47,124 nucleotides of DNA, taken from NCBI GenBank assembly GCA_021739645.1, contig JAIPBL010000049.1, positions 1 to 47,124 of the forward strand. Reading direction: 5' to 3'. Made by a program: the position numbers and the translations under genes. Below are positions 31,299 through 40,127 of the stretch, piece by piece. The DNA comes from Saprospiraceae bacterium. GTDB taxonomy: Bacteria > Bacteroidota > Bacteroidia > Chitinophagales > Saprospiraceae. The notes under the pieces were generated by a model, which searched no databases, was not told the DNA's origin, and worked only from the letters and a program-made list of their open reading frames with translations. How positions within the stretch are numbered: the stretch's first letter is position 1; the number at the start of each line of letters is the position of its first letter.

Positions 31299-34094
31299 AT
31301 GATAAACATTACACGAAACTTAATTTCACTAGTTTTCCTTTTCATTAGCATTTCTTTGTTTTCGCAAAGTGTGATAAAAGGAGAAGTCAAGGATGCAACC
31401 ACTGGAGAGGCACTGATTGGTGCTAGTATCTTCTACGCTGAAACCGGAGAGGGTACTGTTACGGATTTTGACGGCAGTTTTGAGTTGAAAATTAAAGGCG
31501 CACTCCCTGTGAAGGTGACCTTTTCTTACACGGGCTATGAAGATAAGGTAATTGAAATTACCGACGAGAAGCAGAAGTTGAACATAAAATTAGATGAGGT
31601 GGCCATTACAACCACTACCATAGAGGTGGTTGGCCAACGTATTTCTGAAAAGCAAAAAGCCTCGCCCCTGACAGTGGAGTCAATGGACCTGCTGGCCATA
31701 AAACAAACGTCATCCGACAATTTTTACGATGGCCTTGGCGCTTTGAAAGGTGTTGACTTGACCGCTGCCAGCCTTGGCTTCAAAATCATCAACACCCGTG
31801 GGTTCAATAGTACCAGCCCAGTGCGTTCCTTACAATTGATTGACGGTGTGGATAACCAAGCACCCGGCCTAAATTTCTCACTTGGCAATTTCCTAGGTTC
31901 CTCCGAACTAGACGTAATGAAAGTGGACATGGTGCAAGGGGCCAGCTCTGCGTTCTACGGTCCAAATGCCTTCAATGGCGTTATTAGCATGACCACCAAA
32001 AGCCCATTCTTTCATCAAGGACTCTCAGCGATGGTAAAGGCTGGGGAAAGGAACTTACTGGAAACAGCCGTTCGTTGGGCAGATGTTTTTCAAAACAAGA
32101 ATGGCAAAGATGTTTTTGGTTACAAAATCAACGTTTCCTACCTACGGGCCGACGACTGGGAGGCCGACAACTATGACCCTGTTTACAACACAAATACCGG
32201 GGTCGGAAACCCCGGTGGCTTCGATGCAGTGAATATTTATGGCGACGAATACAGCGGCAACATGGATCGTCGCAAAGCCAGCCCTTGGCTGGAACCCAAA
32301 GCGATGGGACAGTGGCATCGATCAGGATACCGAGAGGCCGACCTAGTTGATTATGATACCCGAAACCTCAAGACCAATGCTGTTCTGCATTATCGGTTAA
32401 GCCCGAGTTTGGCTGAGGCATCACCTGAAATTATCGTTGGTTCCAGCTATAGCCAAGGCACAACAGTATATCAAGGCGACAACCGATTCTCGCTCAAAGA
32501 CATCCGGTTTTATCAATCAAAAGCAGAGATTCGGAAAACGGACAAGTACTTCCTGCGGGCTTATTACACAAGAGACGATGCTGGAAACTCCTACGACCCA
32601 TATTTTACAGCACTTCGATTACAGTCAAATGCAAAGTCAAACATAGAATGGTCAAAGGATTATGTCAATTATTGGCGGAACAACATTGACCCAAGGATTA
32701 ATGAATTAGGTTACCCAAAACTTTTAATCGTAAATGGTGTGGTACAGCCATACGACTATGAAGCTGCTGCTGCCTGGCTATTGCAATATTCCGATTCGTT
32801 GACGGTGTGGCACAACATGGCGGAGGTCGCAGCAAACTCAAGTGGAACGGGTGGTTCGCTTCCATTTTATGAACCGGGCACCGACCGATTCAACGAAGAG
32901 TTCAAGCGTTTGACCACTGCCAAATCGAATTTTGAGGAACAAGGAACTCGTTTTTATGACAAATCCGCACTGTCTCACGTGCAAGGGGAATACACCTTCA
33001 ATCCTAGCTTTTTTGAATACATCAAAGTAGGTGGCAGCGCAAGGCGCTATACTCCAAATTCCGAAGGCACTATCTTTTACGACACTGCCGATGTTAAAAT
33101 TACTAATTCTGAAATTGGCTTTTACACGGGCGTCGAAAAGAAATTTGGGGGTGATTTCTTAACCACAAACGCTACCCTCCGGCTTGACAAAAACAAGAAC
33201 TTTGAATGGCTGCCCTCTCCCGCACTTTCCATTGTTTTAAAACCCAAGGCAAACAATTACCTCCGGCTTTCCTTTTCTTCAGCCATCCGAAACCCGACAT
33301 TGACCGACCAGTACCTTTTCTTAAACGTAGGTCGGGCTATTTTAGCAGGAAACTTAGATGGCGTAGAAGGACTTTACACAGCAGAATCTTTTGTTGATTA
33401 CATCAACACACTAAACATTGACACTTTGTCCACCTTCGACATCGCAGGAGTAAAACCAGAAAAGGTCAAAACTTTTGAGGTTGGCTACCGAACGACGCTG
33501 TGGAACAGTCTTTACGTTGATGCGGGTTATTATTACAGTATCTACAATGACTTTTTGGGTTACAATGTCGGGGTGGACGCTGAATTTGGTGCAGCAGGCT
33601 TGCCGTCAAAAATCCAAATCTACCGATATGCTGCCAACTCTATCAACACGGTCACCACACAGGGCTTGTCCGTTGGCTTAAGCTACTATTTTGCCAGTTA
33701 CTTTCAGTTTTCAAGCAACTACTCTTGGAACAAGCTGAACAAAGAATTTTCTGACGACCCAATTGTGCCTGCATTCAACACACCAGAGCACAAATTCAAC
33801 TTGGGTATTTCAGGACGAAATATCCCGATTGGTCGCCTGAAAAACTTCGGCTTCAACGTGAACTATAAATGGATACAAGGTTTCCTTTTCGAAGGGTCAC
33901 CCCAGTTCACTGGTTTTATCCCAACCTATGACCTCGTAGATGCGCAAGTGAATTACAATTTCAAGAAACCGAACATCACCTTGAAACTAGGTGCGTCAAA
34001 CATTTTGAACAACAAACAATTCCAAGCATACGGCGGGCCGAGAATAGGCAGGCTTGCATACATCTCTATCGTTTATGAAATGGAAAGCAAATAA
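31299..34094 (+). CDS. TonB-dependent outer-membrane receptor (paired with pseudo-esterase)
   Basis: 931 residues from the ATG at 31299, which begins a signal peptide (NLISLVFLFISISLFSQS); eleven codons from an upstream GTG are less likely. A carboxypeptidase-regulatory-like N-terminal domain (about 25-100, VIKGEVKDATTGEALIGASI) is followed by the plug (about 110-230, with RGFNSTSPVRSLQLIDGVD and GASSAFYGPNAFNGVISM) and a beta-barrel. These receptors import large substrates using TonB energy. The substrate is unknown. The barrel ends IVYEMESK rather than with an aromatic residue. It is followed after 83 bases by a secreted alpha/beta-hydrolase-fold gene on the same strand, suggesting a two-gene uptake or surface unit. 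Confidence 0.92.
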   Translation: MINITRNLISLVFLFISISLFSQSVIKGEVKDATTGEALIGASIFYAETGEGTVTDFDGSFELKIKGALPVKVTFSYTGYEDKVIEITDEKQKLNIKLDEVAITTTTIEVVGQRISEKQKASPLTVESMDLLAIKQTSSDNFYDGLGALKGVDLTAASLGFKIINTRGFNSTSPVRSLQLIDGVDNQAPGLNFSLGNFLGSSELDVMKVDMVQGASSAFYGPNAFNGVISMTTKSPFFHQGLSAMVKAGERNLLETAVRWADVFQNKNGKDVFGYKINVSYLRADDWEADNYDPVYNTNTGVGNPGGFDAVNIYGDEYSGNMDRRKASPWLEPKAMGQWHRSGYREADLVDYDTRNLKTNAVLHYRLSPSLAEASPEIIVGSSYSQGTTVYQGDNRFSLKDIRFYQSKAEIRKTDKYFLRAYYTRDDAGNSYDPYFTALRLQSNAKSNIEWSKDYVNYWRNNIDPRINELGYPKLLIVNGVVQPYDYEAAAAWLLQYSDSLTVWHNMAEVAANSSGTGGSLPFYEPGTDRFNEEFKRLTTAKSNFEEQGTRFYDKSALSHVQGEYTFNPSFFEYIKVGGSARRYTPNSEGTIFYDTADVKITNSEIGFYTGVEKKFGGDFLTTNATLRLDKNKNFEWLPSPALSIVLKPKANNYLRLSFSSAIRNPTLTDQYLFLNVGRAILAGNLDGVEGLYTAESFVDYINTLNIDTLSTFDIAGVKPEKVKTFEVGYRTTLWNSLYVDAGYYYSIYNDFLGYNVGVDAEFGAAGLPSKIQIYRYAANSINTVTTQGLSVGLSYYFASYFQFSSNYSWNKLNKEFSDDPIVPAFNTPEHKFNLGISGRNIPIGRLKNFGFNVNYKWIQGFLFEGSPQFTGFIPTYDLVDAQVNYNFKKPNITLKLGASNILNNKQFQAYGGPRIGRLAYISIVYEMESK

Positions 34095-34177
34095 TTAAAT
34101 TCAAAAACTATAACTACTTACTACGCCATTTTTAATTCGAAATGGTTCATCTCATTTAATTTTTCAAATTTTCAATT

Positions 34178-35791
34178 ATGAAAAAACTCCTTACTATCGT
34201 TTTATTGGCTTGTTTGGCTTTCAGCGCCGAAAGAGCCAATGCCCAACGCTACCTGACACCGCAATTCACGAATGTGGATGTGCAACCGAACGTACCTTAT
34301 GGTCAAAACTGGACAGTACTATCCATGCCAGTAACCGGCCATACAACGAAGCAACCACTCGTGATGGACATTTATTCTCCAACAGGCGACACCGAGACCA
34401 ACAGGCCATTGATTTTGTATTTCCGCACTGGTAATTTCCTGCCTAACCCGAATAACGGCGGTACAACCGGTACCCGGAATGATTCCATCGCAGTTGAGCT
34501 TTGCACCCGCCTAGCAAAATTAGGTTATGTAGTTGCCAATGTGGACTACCGCCTCGGTTGGAACCCATTAAGCACTGAAATCGACGTGCGTATCAGCACA
34601 CTTATCAACGCTGCCTACCGTGGTGTTCAAGACGCTCGGTCCTGTATCCGTTTCTTCCGCAAATCCGTGGTTGAAAACAGTAATCCTTATGGCATTTGCC
34701 CAAGCAAAATCACCGTCTTCGGTGAAGGTACGGGTGGTTATATTTCACTTGCAACTGCCACCTTGGATCAGTACTCAGACATCGTACTTCCAAAGTTTAT
34801 CGGCGCGGACATCAATGGGGACGGTATTCCAGACCCATTCGTCATCGAACAAATCCATGGTGACCTGAACGGCGAAACCCTCACTACGCTCAGCCCAGCG
34901 AACGGTGACACATTAGCCGTTCCGAACAACCCTGGATATAACTCTCATGCACAACTTTGCGTGAACCTTGGTGGTGCCTTAGGAGATATTTCTTGGCTAG
35001 ACGCCTCTGACCCTCCAGCCATTTCTTTCCACGTTCCTGATGATCCAAATGCTCCTTACACTTCTGGCATCCTCATCGTGCCTACTACAGGCGACCAAAT
35101 TGTTGAGGTGCAAGGTTCTTACGAAGTGGCAAAAAAATCGAACCAATTGGGTGTCAACCAAGTATTCGTTGACGCTAACATCCAAGATGGGTTTACCACA
35201 GCTGCCAACAATTTCAACGATGGCTACGAAGGGCTTTTCCCTTTCAACCGCCCAACCTGGACGAACCCGTTGAACCCAGCAGGACCTCCACTCCATGAAG
35301 GCGCTCCTTGGCAATGGTGGAATGTAGCGTATTGGTCTGCAATCCCACACCCGAGCTGCCCGGCTGGTCTGCCTGTCACTGTGTGCAATTTCCACGTTCT
35401 CAATTGGATGAGCCAGCAAGACATGAGCGCCACCAAAGGCCGTACTTATGCTGATTCCATCATTGGCTATTTCGCACCAAGGGCTTATGTTGCACTTGAC
35501 CTTGCCAGCAACACCTGTGTGTCTAGCGTAAAAGACAAGTACAATACGGCAAACATCAACCTGACGGTGTTCCCGAACCCAGCCAATGAGGAGGTGAACT
35601 TCATCAGTGAATCCAAAGAGAAAATTCTTGGTTTTGAGCTGTACGACATGTCAGGCAGGCTGTTGAAAAGCCAAAGCGACATCAACAGTAACTACTACAC
35701 CATGAAGCGTGAAAAATTGCCAACTGGCATTTTTATCGCCAAATTGCGATTCAAAGAAGGCTTGCTTTCAAGGAAAATTGTGTTGCAATAA
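34178..35791 (+). CDS. T9SS-secreted alpha/beta-hydrolase-fold protein lacking the serine nucleophile
   Basis: 537 residues. A signal peptide (MKKLLTIVLLACLAFSAERA then NAQ) precedes a fold typical of carboxylesterases: PLVMDIYSPTGD, VVANVDYRLGWNP, and YRGVQDARSCIRFFRKS. The nucleophile elbow reads VFGEGTGGYIS: G182-E-G184-T-G186, where family members have FGESAGG, so the serine is Gly. The oxyanion-hole HGGGF is also absent (YFRTGNFLPN). Hydrolysis is therefore unlikely; ligand binding or a structural role is inferred. The C-terminus is a type A T9SS domain (VFPNPANEEVNFISES to LLSRKIVLQ). It is co-oriented with the TonB receptor upstream (83-base gap) and ends in a terminator at 35811-35851. 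Confidence 0.8.
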   Translation: MKKLLTIVLLACLAFSAERANAQRYLTPQFTNVDVQPNVPYGQNWTVLSMPVTGHTTKQPLVMDIYSPTGDTETNRPLILYFRTGNFLPNPNNGGTTGTRNDSIAVELCTRLAKLGYVVANVDYRLGWNPLSTEIDVRISTLINAAYRGVQDARSCIRFFRKSVVENSNPYGICPSKITVFGEGTGGYISLATATLDQYSDIVLPKFIGADINGDGIPDPFVIEQIHGDLNGETLTTLSPANGDTLAVPNNPGYNSHAQLCVNLGGALGDISWLDASDPPAISFHVPDDPNAPYTSGILIVPTTGDQIVEVQGSYEVAKKSNQLGVNQVFVDANIQDGFTTAANNFNDGYEGLFPFNRPTWTNPLNPAGPPLHEGAPWQWWNVAYWSAIPHPSCPAGLPVTVCNFHVLNWMSQQDMSATKGRTYADSIIGYFAPRAYVALDLASNTCVSSVKDKYNTANINLTVFPNPANEEVNFISESKEKILGFELYDMSGRLLKSQSDINSNYYTMKREKLPTGIFIAKLRFKEGLLSRKIVLQ

Positions 35792-35810
35792 CTCTTTCAC
35801 CTTTTTCTTT

Positions 35811-35851
35811 AAAACTGGCGGTTGGGCTTACTCTCAATCGCCAGTTTTTTT
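35811..35851 (+). terminator. Terminator of the TonB receptor/pseudo-esterase unit
   Basis: AAACTGGCG (35812-35820) pairs with CGCCAGTTT, extended by GTTG/CAAT, and is followed by a run of seven T. It is 20 bases past the stop codon at 35791. Confidence 0.9.
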
Positions 35852-35854
35852 CAT

Positions 35855-35895
35855 AAAAAATGCAGCCAGGCATGATGCATGGCTGCATTTTTTTT
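35855..35895. terminator. Second hairpin, terminator of the convergent TlpA-like gene
   Basis: Perfect 14-bp stem: AAAAAATGCAGCCA (35855-35868) with its complement beginning at 35880, giving U-tracts in both directions. It lies 18 bases past the stop of the minus-strand gene at 35913. Confidence 0.92.
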
Positions 35896-35912
35896 GCTTG
35901 CAAATAAGAATT

Positions 35913-37406
35913 CTATTTCAAAAACGCTCCCAATTGGTCAAACAGCAGCTTCCCATGGCTCGGCTGCTTAGCCCCCTTCACAGCCAGTTTTCCTTTTTTG
36001 TCAAAAATCAAATACATGGGAAGTGCCAAGTTCTGCCCGTCACCAAATTGCTGGATTAGCTCGTCCCGAAGTGGAATGTTTACCATCAAGTGGTAGCCCG
36101 TCAAATGTTTGTCCTCGATAACTTTTTGCCATTTGGCCGTCCGTTGGTCTGTATCCACCGATACGTAAAGCAACACAATGTCCTTGCCCTTGGCGAAATC
36201 GTCCAGCGGCTCATGATGGGTGAACTCGAACATGCACGGCGTACACCAGGTTGCCCAAATGTCCATGTAAACCACTTTTCCTTTAAAGGGAGCAATCAGT
36301 TCTTTCAAGCTGTTGATAGCACCATCCGTACCGAGCAGGTGAATGTCTGGGGGAAATTCATGAAGCGATTCGCCGCTGCCTCGGACAGGTTGGGCGGTAG
36401 CTGCCCCAAGCAAGGAAGCAAGTCTGGGGTTGTAGCGACTCTTCGGGAAGTCCGCTCTGAATTTGTCTTTCATTTCCACCAAGATAGGCTCCACCACCCC
36501 ATCCAACGCAGCGGCGGCGTAAATGCCCGCTGATGCGTACTCCTGCACGTTCGGCTTGAAGTATTTCCAAATCAGTCGGTCGTACTCCAAAAACTGCTCA
36601 CCCCGCAGCGTGTCCGCATCTGCAAATTCGCCCTCTTGCAAAAAATCCAGCCGATATTCCCGGATGTACTGGTCCAGGAAGGTCAAGTACCACTCGCTCA
36701 CTGCTGCGGGCAGATTGTCAAGGCAGTCTTGGCTCGTCATTTTCTTCCAATAATTACCCCACCCGTCATCGAAAACGAACGGGGTTCGCTTCCTCGCAGC
36801 CACCCTTTGCCGATAGGCAACACTGCTGAAAATACTGGAATAGTACATCTGAATGTCGTCCTCTACCGCAGCTTTGAACTCCTTGGAAAAATCCTTTCTT
36901 GACGCCTTTTTGAGCATTTTCTTCTCAACCTCCCGGTAGTCTGTCACTTCCAAATACGTGTCCTTTGGAGAGGCACCCTGTTTGAAAAACGAGTTGGGAA
37001 CCTCCGTTAGCCGCTTCCCGATTGGTACGTCAACACGGGGCAACTCCTGCAAAAATTCGTTTTGGGCAGCATGTGGCCCCGAAAACCGGAGGGAGCCAGC
37101 AAGGTTTTTCATGTCGGCAGCCAAGGCATCGGGGGTTTTGCCGGGTTGAACGAATACCCGCAGTTTTTGGCCATCAATTCGCAGCAGCAGGAAGCCCGGC
37201 AAGTTGTCAGAGAGTTTTATTGCAAACTTGCCGTCACTGCTGAGTTTCACCTGCTCAGGCTTATTCGGCAGGTACTTGCCGTCGAATGGCTTTTCAACCA
37301 AAACAACCTCCGATTTCGCATTCTTGAACTGCCCGTTGAAGGTCATCTGCGCCGACAAAACAACGGAAAACAGGCAAAGCCACAAGGCCAGTATTTGCTT
37401 TTTCAT
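35913..37406 (-). CDS. Periplasmic thioredoxin-like (TlpA-type) protein
   Basis: 497 residues from the ATG at 37406, giving a signal peptide (MKKQILALWLCLFSVVLSAQ); 16 upstream codons of the same frame are dropped. The N-terminal 330 residues are an uncharacterised extracytoplasmic region: a beta-rich start (20-110, like the DUF4369 region of such proteins) then long helices. Residues about 350-497 are a TlpA/ResA-like thioredoxin domain with the redox-active motif DIWATWCTPC (C388, C391), followed by the family-typical cis-Pro region. It would reduce or rearrange thiols in the periplasm. It is a single gene between two terminators. The substrate is unknown. Confidence 0.88.
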   Translation of the reverse strand: MKKQILALWLCLFSVVLSAQMTFNGQFKNAKSEVVLVEKPFDGKYLPNKPEQVKLSSDGKFAIKLSDNLPGFLLLRIDGQKLRVFVQPGKTPDALAADMKNLAGSLRFSGPHAAQNEFLQELPRVDVPIGKRLTEVPNSFFKQGASPKDTYLEVTDYREVEKKMLKKASRKDFSKEFKAAVEDDIQMYYSSIFSSVAYRQRVAARKRTPFVFDDGWGNYWKKMTSQDCLDNLPAAVSEWYLTFLDQYIREYRLDFLQEGEFADADTLRGEQFLEYDRLIWKYFKPNVQEYASAGIYAAAALDGVVEPILVEMKDKFRADFPKSRYNPRLASLLGAATAQPVRGSGESLHEFPPDIHLLGTDGAINSLKELIAPFKGKVVYMDIWATWCTPCMFEFTHHEPLDDFAKGKDIVLLYVSVDTDQRTAKWQKVIEDKHLTGYHLMVNIPLRDELIQQFGDGQNLALPMYLIFDKKGKLAVKGAKQPSHGKLLFDQLGAFLK

Positions 37407-37629
37407 GGTAAAATATAAATGATTCAGTTCGAGCAAGTTGTCCGAAAACGTCAACGGAACATGAAAACGATTGTTCTTGTGAAAAAGATACGAGAAGGGT
37501 CGGGTTGTTCAAAAACTTGTGTTGGGGAGTCGAGCAGGCGCTTCGTTTTTTATTTGCCCATATTGCAGCCAAAACCCAAACTTAATCCGAGAACATTGCC
37601 ATTTTGGCGCTTTCAATATTTTCAAATAC

Positions 37630-38871
37630 ATGGCTGAAAAAATATTTTGTGATTTCTTGGTCATCGGCGGGGGTGCTGCCGGGTTCTTCGCTGCCATCCG
37701 TGCCGCCGAGTGCAGCCCCGGTGCGAGGGTCATTATTTTGGAAAAAGGGCGGGAAGTTTTGCAAAAAGTAAAGGTATCCGGCGGCGGCAGGTGCAATGTC
37801 ACCCATGCCTGCTTCGACCCACGGGAATTGGTAAAACACTACCCCCGAGGCAGCAAAGCACTACTCGGCCCGTTCAGCCGCTTCCAACCGGGCGATACCG
37901 TGGCCTGGTTCGAGCAACGGGGCGTCCGCCTCAAGGCCGAGGAGGATGGCCGCATGTTCCCCGTCACCGATAGCTCGCAGACCATCATCAACTGCCTCCA
38001 GCAATCGGCCAACAAAACAGGGGTGCAAGTGCTCACCGGTGAAAACGTCCAGCAGATTACCCCACCAAAAACAGCCGGTGGATTATGGTCAGTCGCTTCG
38101 CAAAGCGGCACCATTTTTCAAACCAAAAAACTGATGGTCGCCACCGGCAGCAGTGCCCGCATCTGGCAACTGTTGGGAGAACTTGGCCACAGCATCGTCC
38201 CAGCCGTCCCCTCGCTGTTCACCTTCAACGTAAAAGGCCCAAGGCTGACTGGATTGATGGGCTTGTCCGTCCCTTCAGCAACTGTGCGGGTTTTAGGTGA
38301 AAAACTAACGGCCACCGGGCCGCTACTCATCACCCATTGGGGCATGAGCGGCCCCGGCATCCTGCGCCTATCTGCTTGGGGCGCTCGTATTTTGGCTGAA
38401 AAAAAATACAATTTCGACATCGAAGTGAGCTGGCTGAACTACTCGGCAGACGAAATGGCGGAGGAACTTGGCGAGGCAAAATTGACTTTTTCGAAAAAAC
38501 TGGTCGCTTCGCAAAACCCCTTTCCCACCCTGCCCCGTCGGCTCTGGGAAAGCCTCGTTGCCGCATCCGGCATCGCTTCTGACCTTCGCTGGGCAGACCT
38601 CCCCAAGGAAAAATTGCGCAAGCTGGCCATCGAACTCGGTGCTGGACAATACCATGTCAGCGGCAAAAGCACCTTCAAAGAGGAGTTCGTGACGGCAGGT
38701 GGCATTGCCCTGGACGAGGTGAACTTCAAGACATTCGAGAGCAAAATCCATCCTGGCCTTCACTTCGCCGGCGAGGTGCTCGACATTGACGCCATCACAG
38801 GTGGTTTCAATTTTCAGGCAGCTTGGACGGGTGGATGGTTGGTGGGGTCGGCAGTCGGGAAAAATGCTTAA
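37630..38871 (+). CDS. NAD(P)/FAD-dependent oxidoreductase of the HI0933/YhiN family
   Basis: 413 residues from the ATG at 37630 (the frame is open to 37519 but those codons lack family character). The FAD-binding motif is FLVIGGGAAGFFAAI, followed by the family marks SGGGRCNVTHA, FPVTDSSQT and MVATGSSARIWQLLGELGHS. The second dinucleotide region and the C-terminal FAGEVLDIDAITGGFNFQAA close the fold. These flavoproteins include BaiN-like reductases and the aminoacetone oxidase family; the substrate is unknown. It starts after a non-coding gap of 223 bases and ends with an inverted repeat that includes its stop codon. The product is probably soluble; no signal peptide. Confidence 0.9.
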   Translation: MAEKIFCDFLVIGGGAAGFFAAIRAAECSPGARVIILEKGREVLQKVKVSGGGRCNVTHACFDPRELVKHYPRGSKALLGPFSRFQPGDTVAWFEQRGVRLKAEEDGRMFPVTDSSQTIINCLQQSANKTGVQVLTGENVQQITPPKTAGGLWSVASQSGTIFQTKKLMVATGSSARIWQLLGELGHSIVPAVPSLFTFNVKGPRLTGLMGLSVPSATVRVLGEKLTATGPLLITHWGMSGPGILRLSAWGARILAEKKYNFDIEVSWLNYSADEMAEELGEAKLTFSKKLVASQNPFPTLPRRLWESLVAASGIASDLRWADLPKEKLRKLAIELGAGQYHVSGKSTFKEEFVTAGGIALDEVNFKTFESKIHPGLHFAGEVLDIDAITGGFNFQAAWTGGWLVGSAVGKNA

Positions 38872-38910
38872 TATCGGCAAAGGACAAAAAATAGGCTATC
38901 CGATATTAAG
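38867..38910. repeat. Inverted repeat spanning the stop of the flavoprotein and the Fic promoter
   Basis: CTTAATATCGG (38867-38877) is perfectly complementary to CCGATATTAAG (38900-38910), with a 22-base spacer. The left arm contains the upstream gene's stop codon; the right arm ends just before the TACATTTG box of the Fic gene. It could be an operator for autoregulation of the Fic gene or a weak terminator. Confidence 0.65.
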
Positions 38911-38912
38911 GC

Positions 38913-38920
38913 TACATTTG
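38913..38920 (+). promoter_or_regulatory. Bacteroidota -7 box before the Fic gene
   Basis: TACATTTG, a full match to TAnnTTTG, ends 4 bases before the ATG at 38925. Transcription starting about 5 bases past the box would begin at the start codon, so a leaderless mRNA is suggested. Confidence 0.5.
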
Positions 38921-38924
38921 CAAC

Positions 38925-39878
38925 ATGATTTCGCCAATAAATATTGACTTCACCAGCATAGAAGAGCGGTTGCTCGCTTTGGAGGCTAAAAAAATTCAAC
39001 TGGACGCATTACGTCCTTTGCCTGCCATTGCGTTGAAAAATATCAGGGAAAGTCTTAACCTGGAATGGACGTATCATTCCAACAGTATCGAAGGCAATAC
39101 GTTGAGCCTTCATGAGACCAGAATGGTAATTGAAGAAGGGTTTACGATAAAAGGAATTTCGCTCCGGGAGCATTTTGAGGCAGTTAACCACCATGAGGCC
39201 ATACATTTCTTGGAAGCAATGGCGGAAAAGTCCAATAATTTGGATGCCTCAGACATCTTGGAAATTCACGCATTGGTCATGCAGAAAATTGAGCAAGATT
39301 TTGCTGGAAGGTACCGGAACGCTGGTGTGCGCATCGCAGGGGCGAACTTTGTGCCACCCAATGCGCTCAAAGTCAACGACCTCATGGATGAACTTTTGGA
39401 ATGGGTCAATGACGCTGGAAACATCTACCATCCGATTGTAAAAGCTACCATATTTCATCACCGATTAGTTTGGATTCATCCCTTTTTTGATGGGAACGGG
39501 CGTACAGCAAGACTTGTCTATAATTTGTTGTTGATGCGAGAGGGTTACCCACCTGCAATCATTTTGAAAAATGACCGTAAGAAATATTACGACGCTTTGA
39601 ATTTCGCAAACAAAGGCGATTTTAATAAGCTGTTGACATTGGTCATGCAGGCGGTTGAACGTTCTTTGGAGATATATTTGGGAAACATGACCAACACATA
39701 CGAAGAATTCCAGCCTATTTCCATAATAGCCCAAGACCCTGAAATACCTTTCGATAATGAATATTTAAGCCTATTGGCTAGGCAAGGTAAAATTGGTGCT
39801 CACAAAGAAGGCCGAATTTGGCTGGTTTCAAAAAAGGCAATTCTGAGTTATCTTGAAAACAGAAAAAGGCAACGATGA
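38925..39878 (+). CDS. Fic-family protein with excisionase-like C-terminal helix-turn-helix
   Basis: 317 residues. Fic enzymes transfer AMP or related groups from nucleotides to proteins, changing the target's activity. The catalytic motif HPFFDGNGRTAR (H185-R196) matches HPFX(D/E)GNGRXXR. The N-terminal inhibitory helix SNSIEGN (S52 to E56-G57) matches the (S/T)XXXE(G/N) rule, so this is a class II, self-inhibited type. The last roughly 60 residues (EYLSLLARQGKIGAHKEGRI then WLVSKKAILSYL) resemble an excisionase/MerR-type winged helix that binds DNA. It stands alone without an antitoxin gene. It is expected to be autoregulated, based on the palindrome just upstream. Target unknown. Confidence 0.88.
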   Translation: MISPINIDFTSIEERLLALEAKKIQLDALRPLPAIALKNIRESLNLEWTYHSNSIEGNTLSLHETRMVIEEGFTIKGISLREHFEAVNHHEAIHFLEAMAEKSNNLDASDILEIHALVMQKIEQDFAGRYRNAGVRIAGANFVPPNALKVNDLMDELLEWVNDAGNIYHPIVKATIFHHRLVWIHPFFDGNGRTARLVYNLLLMREGYPPAIILKNDRKKYYDALNFANKGDFNKLLTLVMQAVERSLEIYLGNMTNTYEEFQPISIIAQDPEIPFDNEYLSLLARQGKIGAHKEGRIWLVSKKAILSYLENRKRQR

Positions 39879-39928
39879 GGTTTTTTTCCTAACACCATGA
39901 ACCAAAAGAGGCTGCATCACAAGTCAAC

Positions 39929-40015
39929 CTCCCGCAGATTACGCAGATTTATCCAGATTTTTTCCTGGGTAGATCATCGGATTTCATCTGTGTAAATCTG
40001 CGTAATCTGCGGGAG
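39929..40015. repeat. Perfect 23-bp inverted repeat
   Basis: CTCCCGCAGATTACGCAGAT continues to TTA at 39929-39951, and its exact complement is at 39993-40015 around a 41-base loop. The sequence lies in a gene-free gap between the Fic gene and the convergent DUF5689 gene. I recall this motif as a dispersed repeat in some environmental Bacteroidota genomes, but I cannot check copy number from one window. Confidence 0.7.
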
Positions 40016-40072
40016 ACAGAATTCTTATTGGTATTTATTTTTCAACGAGGTCTTTTGACACAGCCTCTACAC

Positions 40073-40124
40073 GTATCCCAGAAATCTTTTCAGGGCGCTT
40101 TCTCGGAAAAGATTTCCGAGATAC
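40073..40124. terminator. Hairpin after the DUF5689 gene
   Basis: GTATCCCAGAAATCTTTT (40073-40090) pairs with AAAAGATTTCCGAGATAC (40107-40124) with two mismatches tolerable as G-U pairs. It sits 4 bases past the end of the DUF5689 gene, a typical place for a minus-strand terminator, although there is no long U-tract on that strand. Confidence 0.5.
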
Positions 40125-40127
40125 ATT

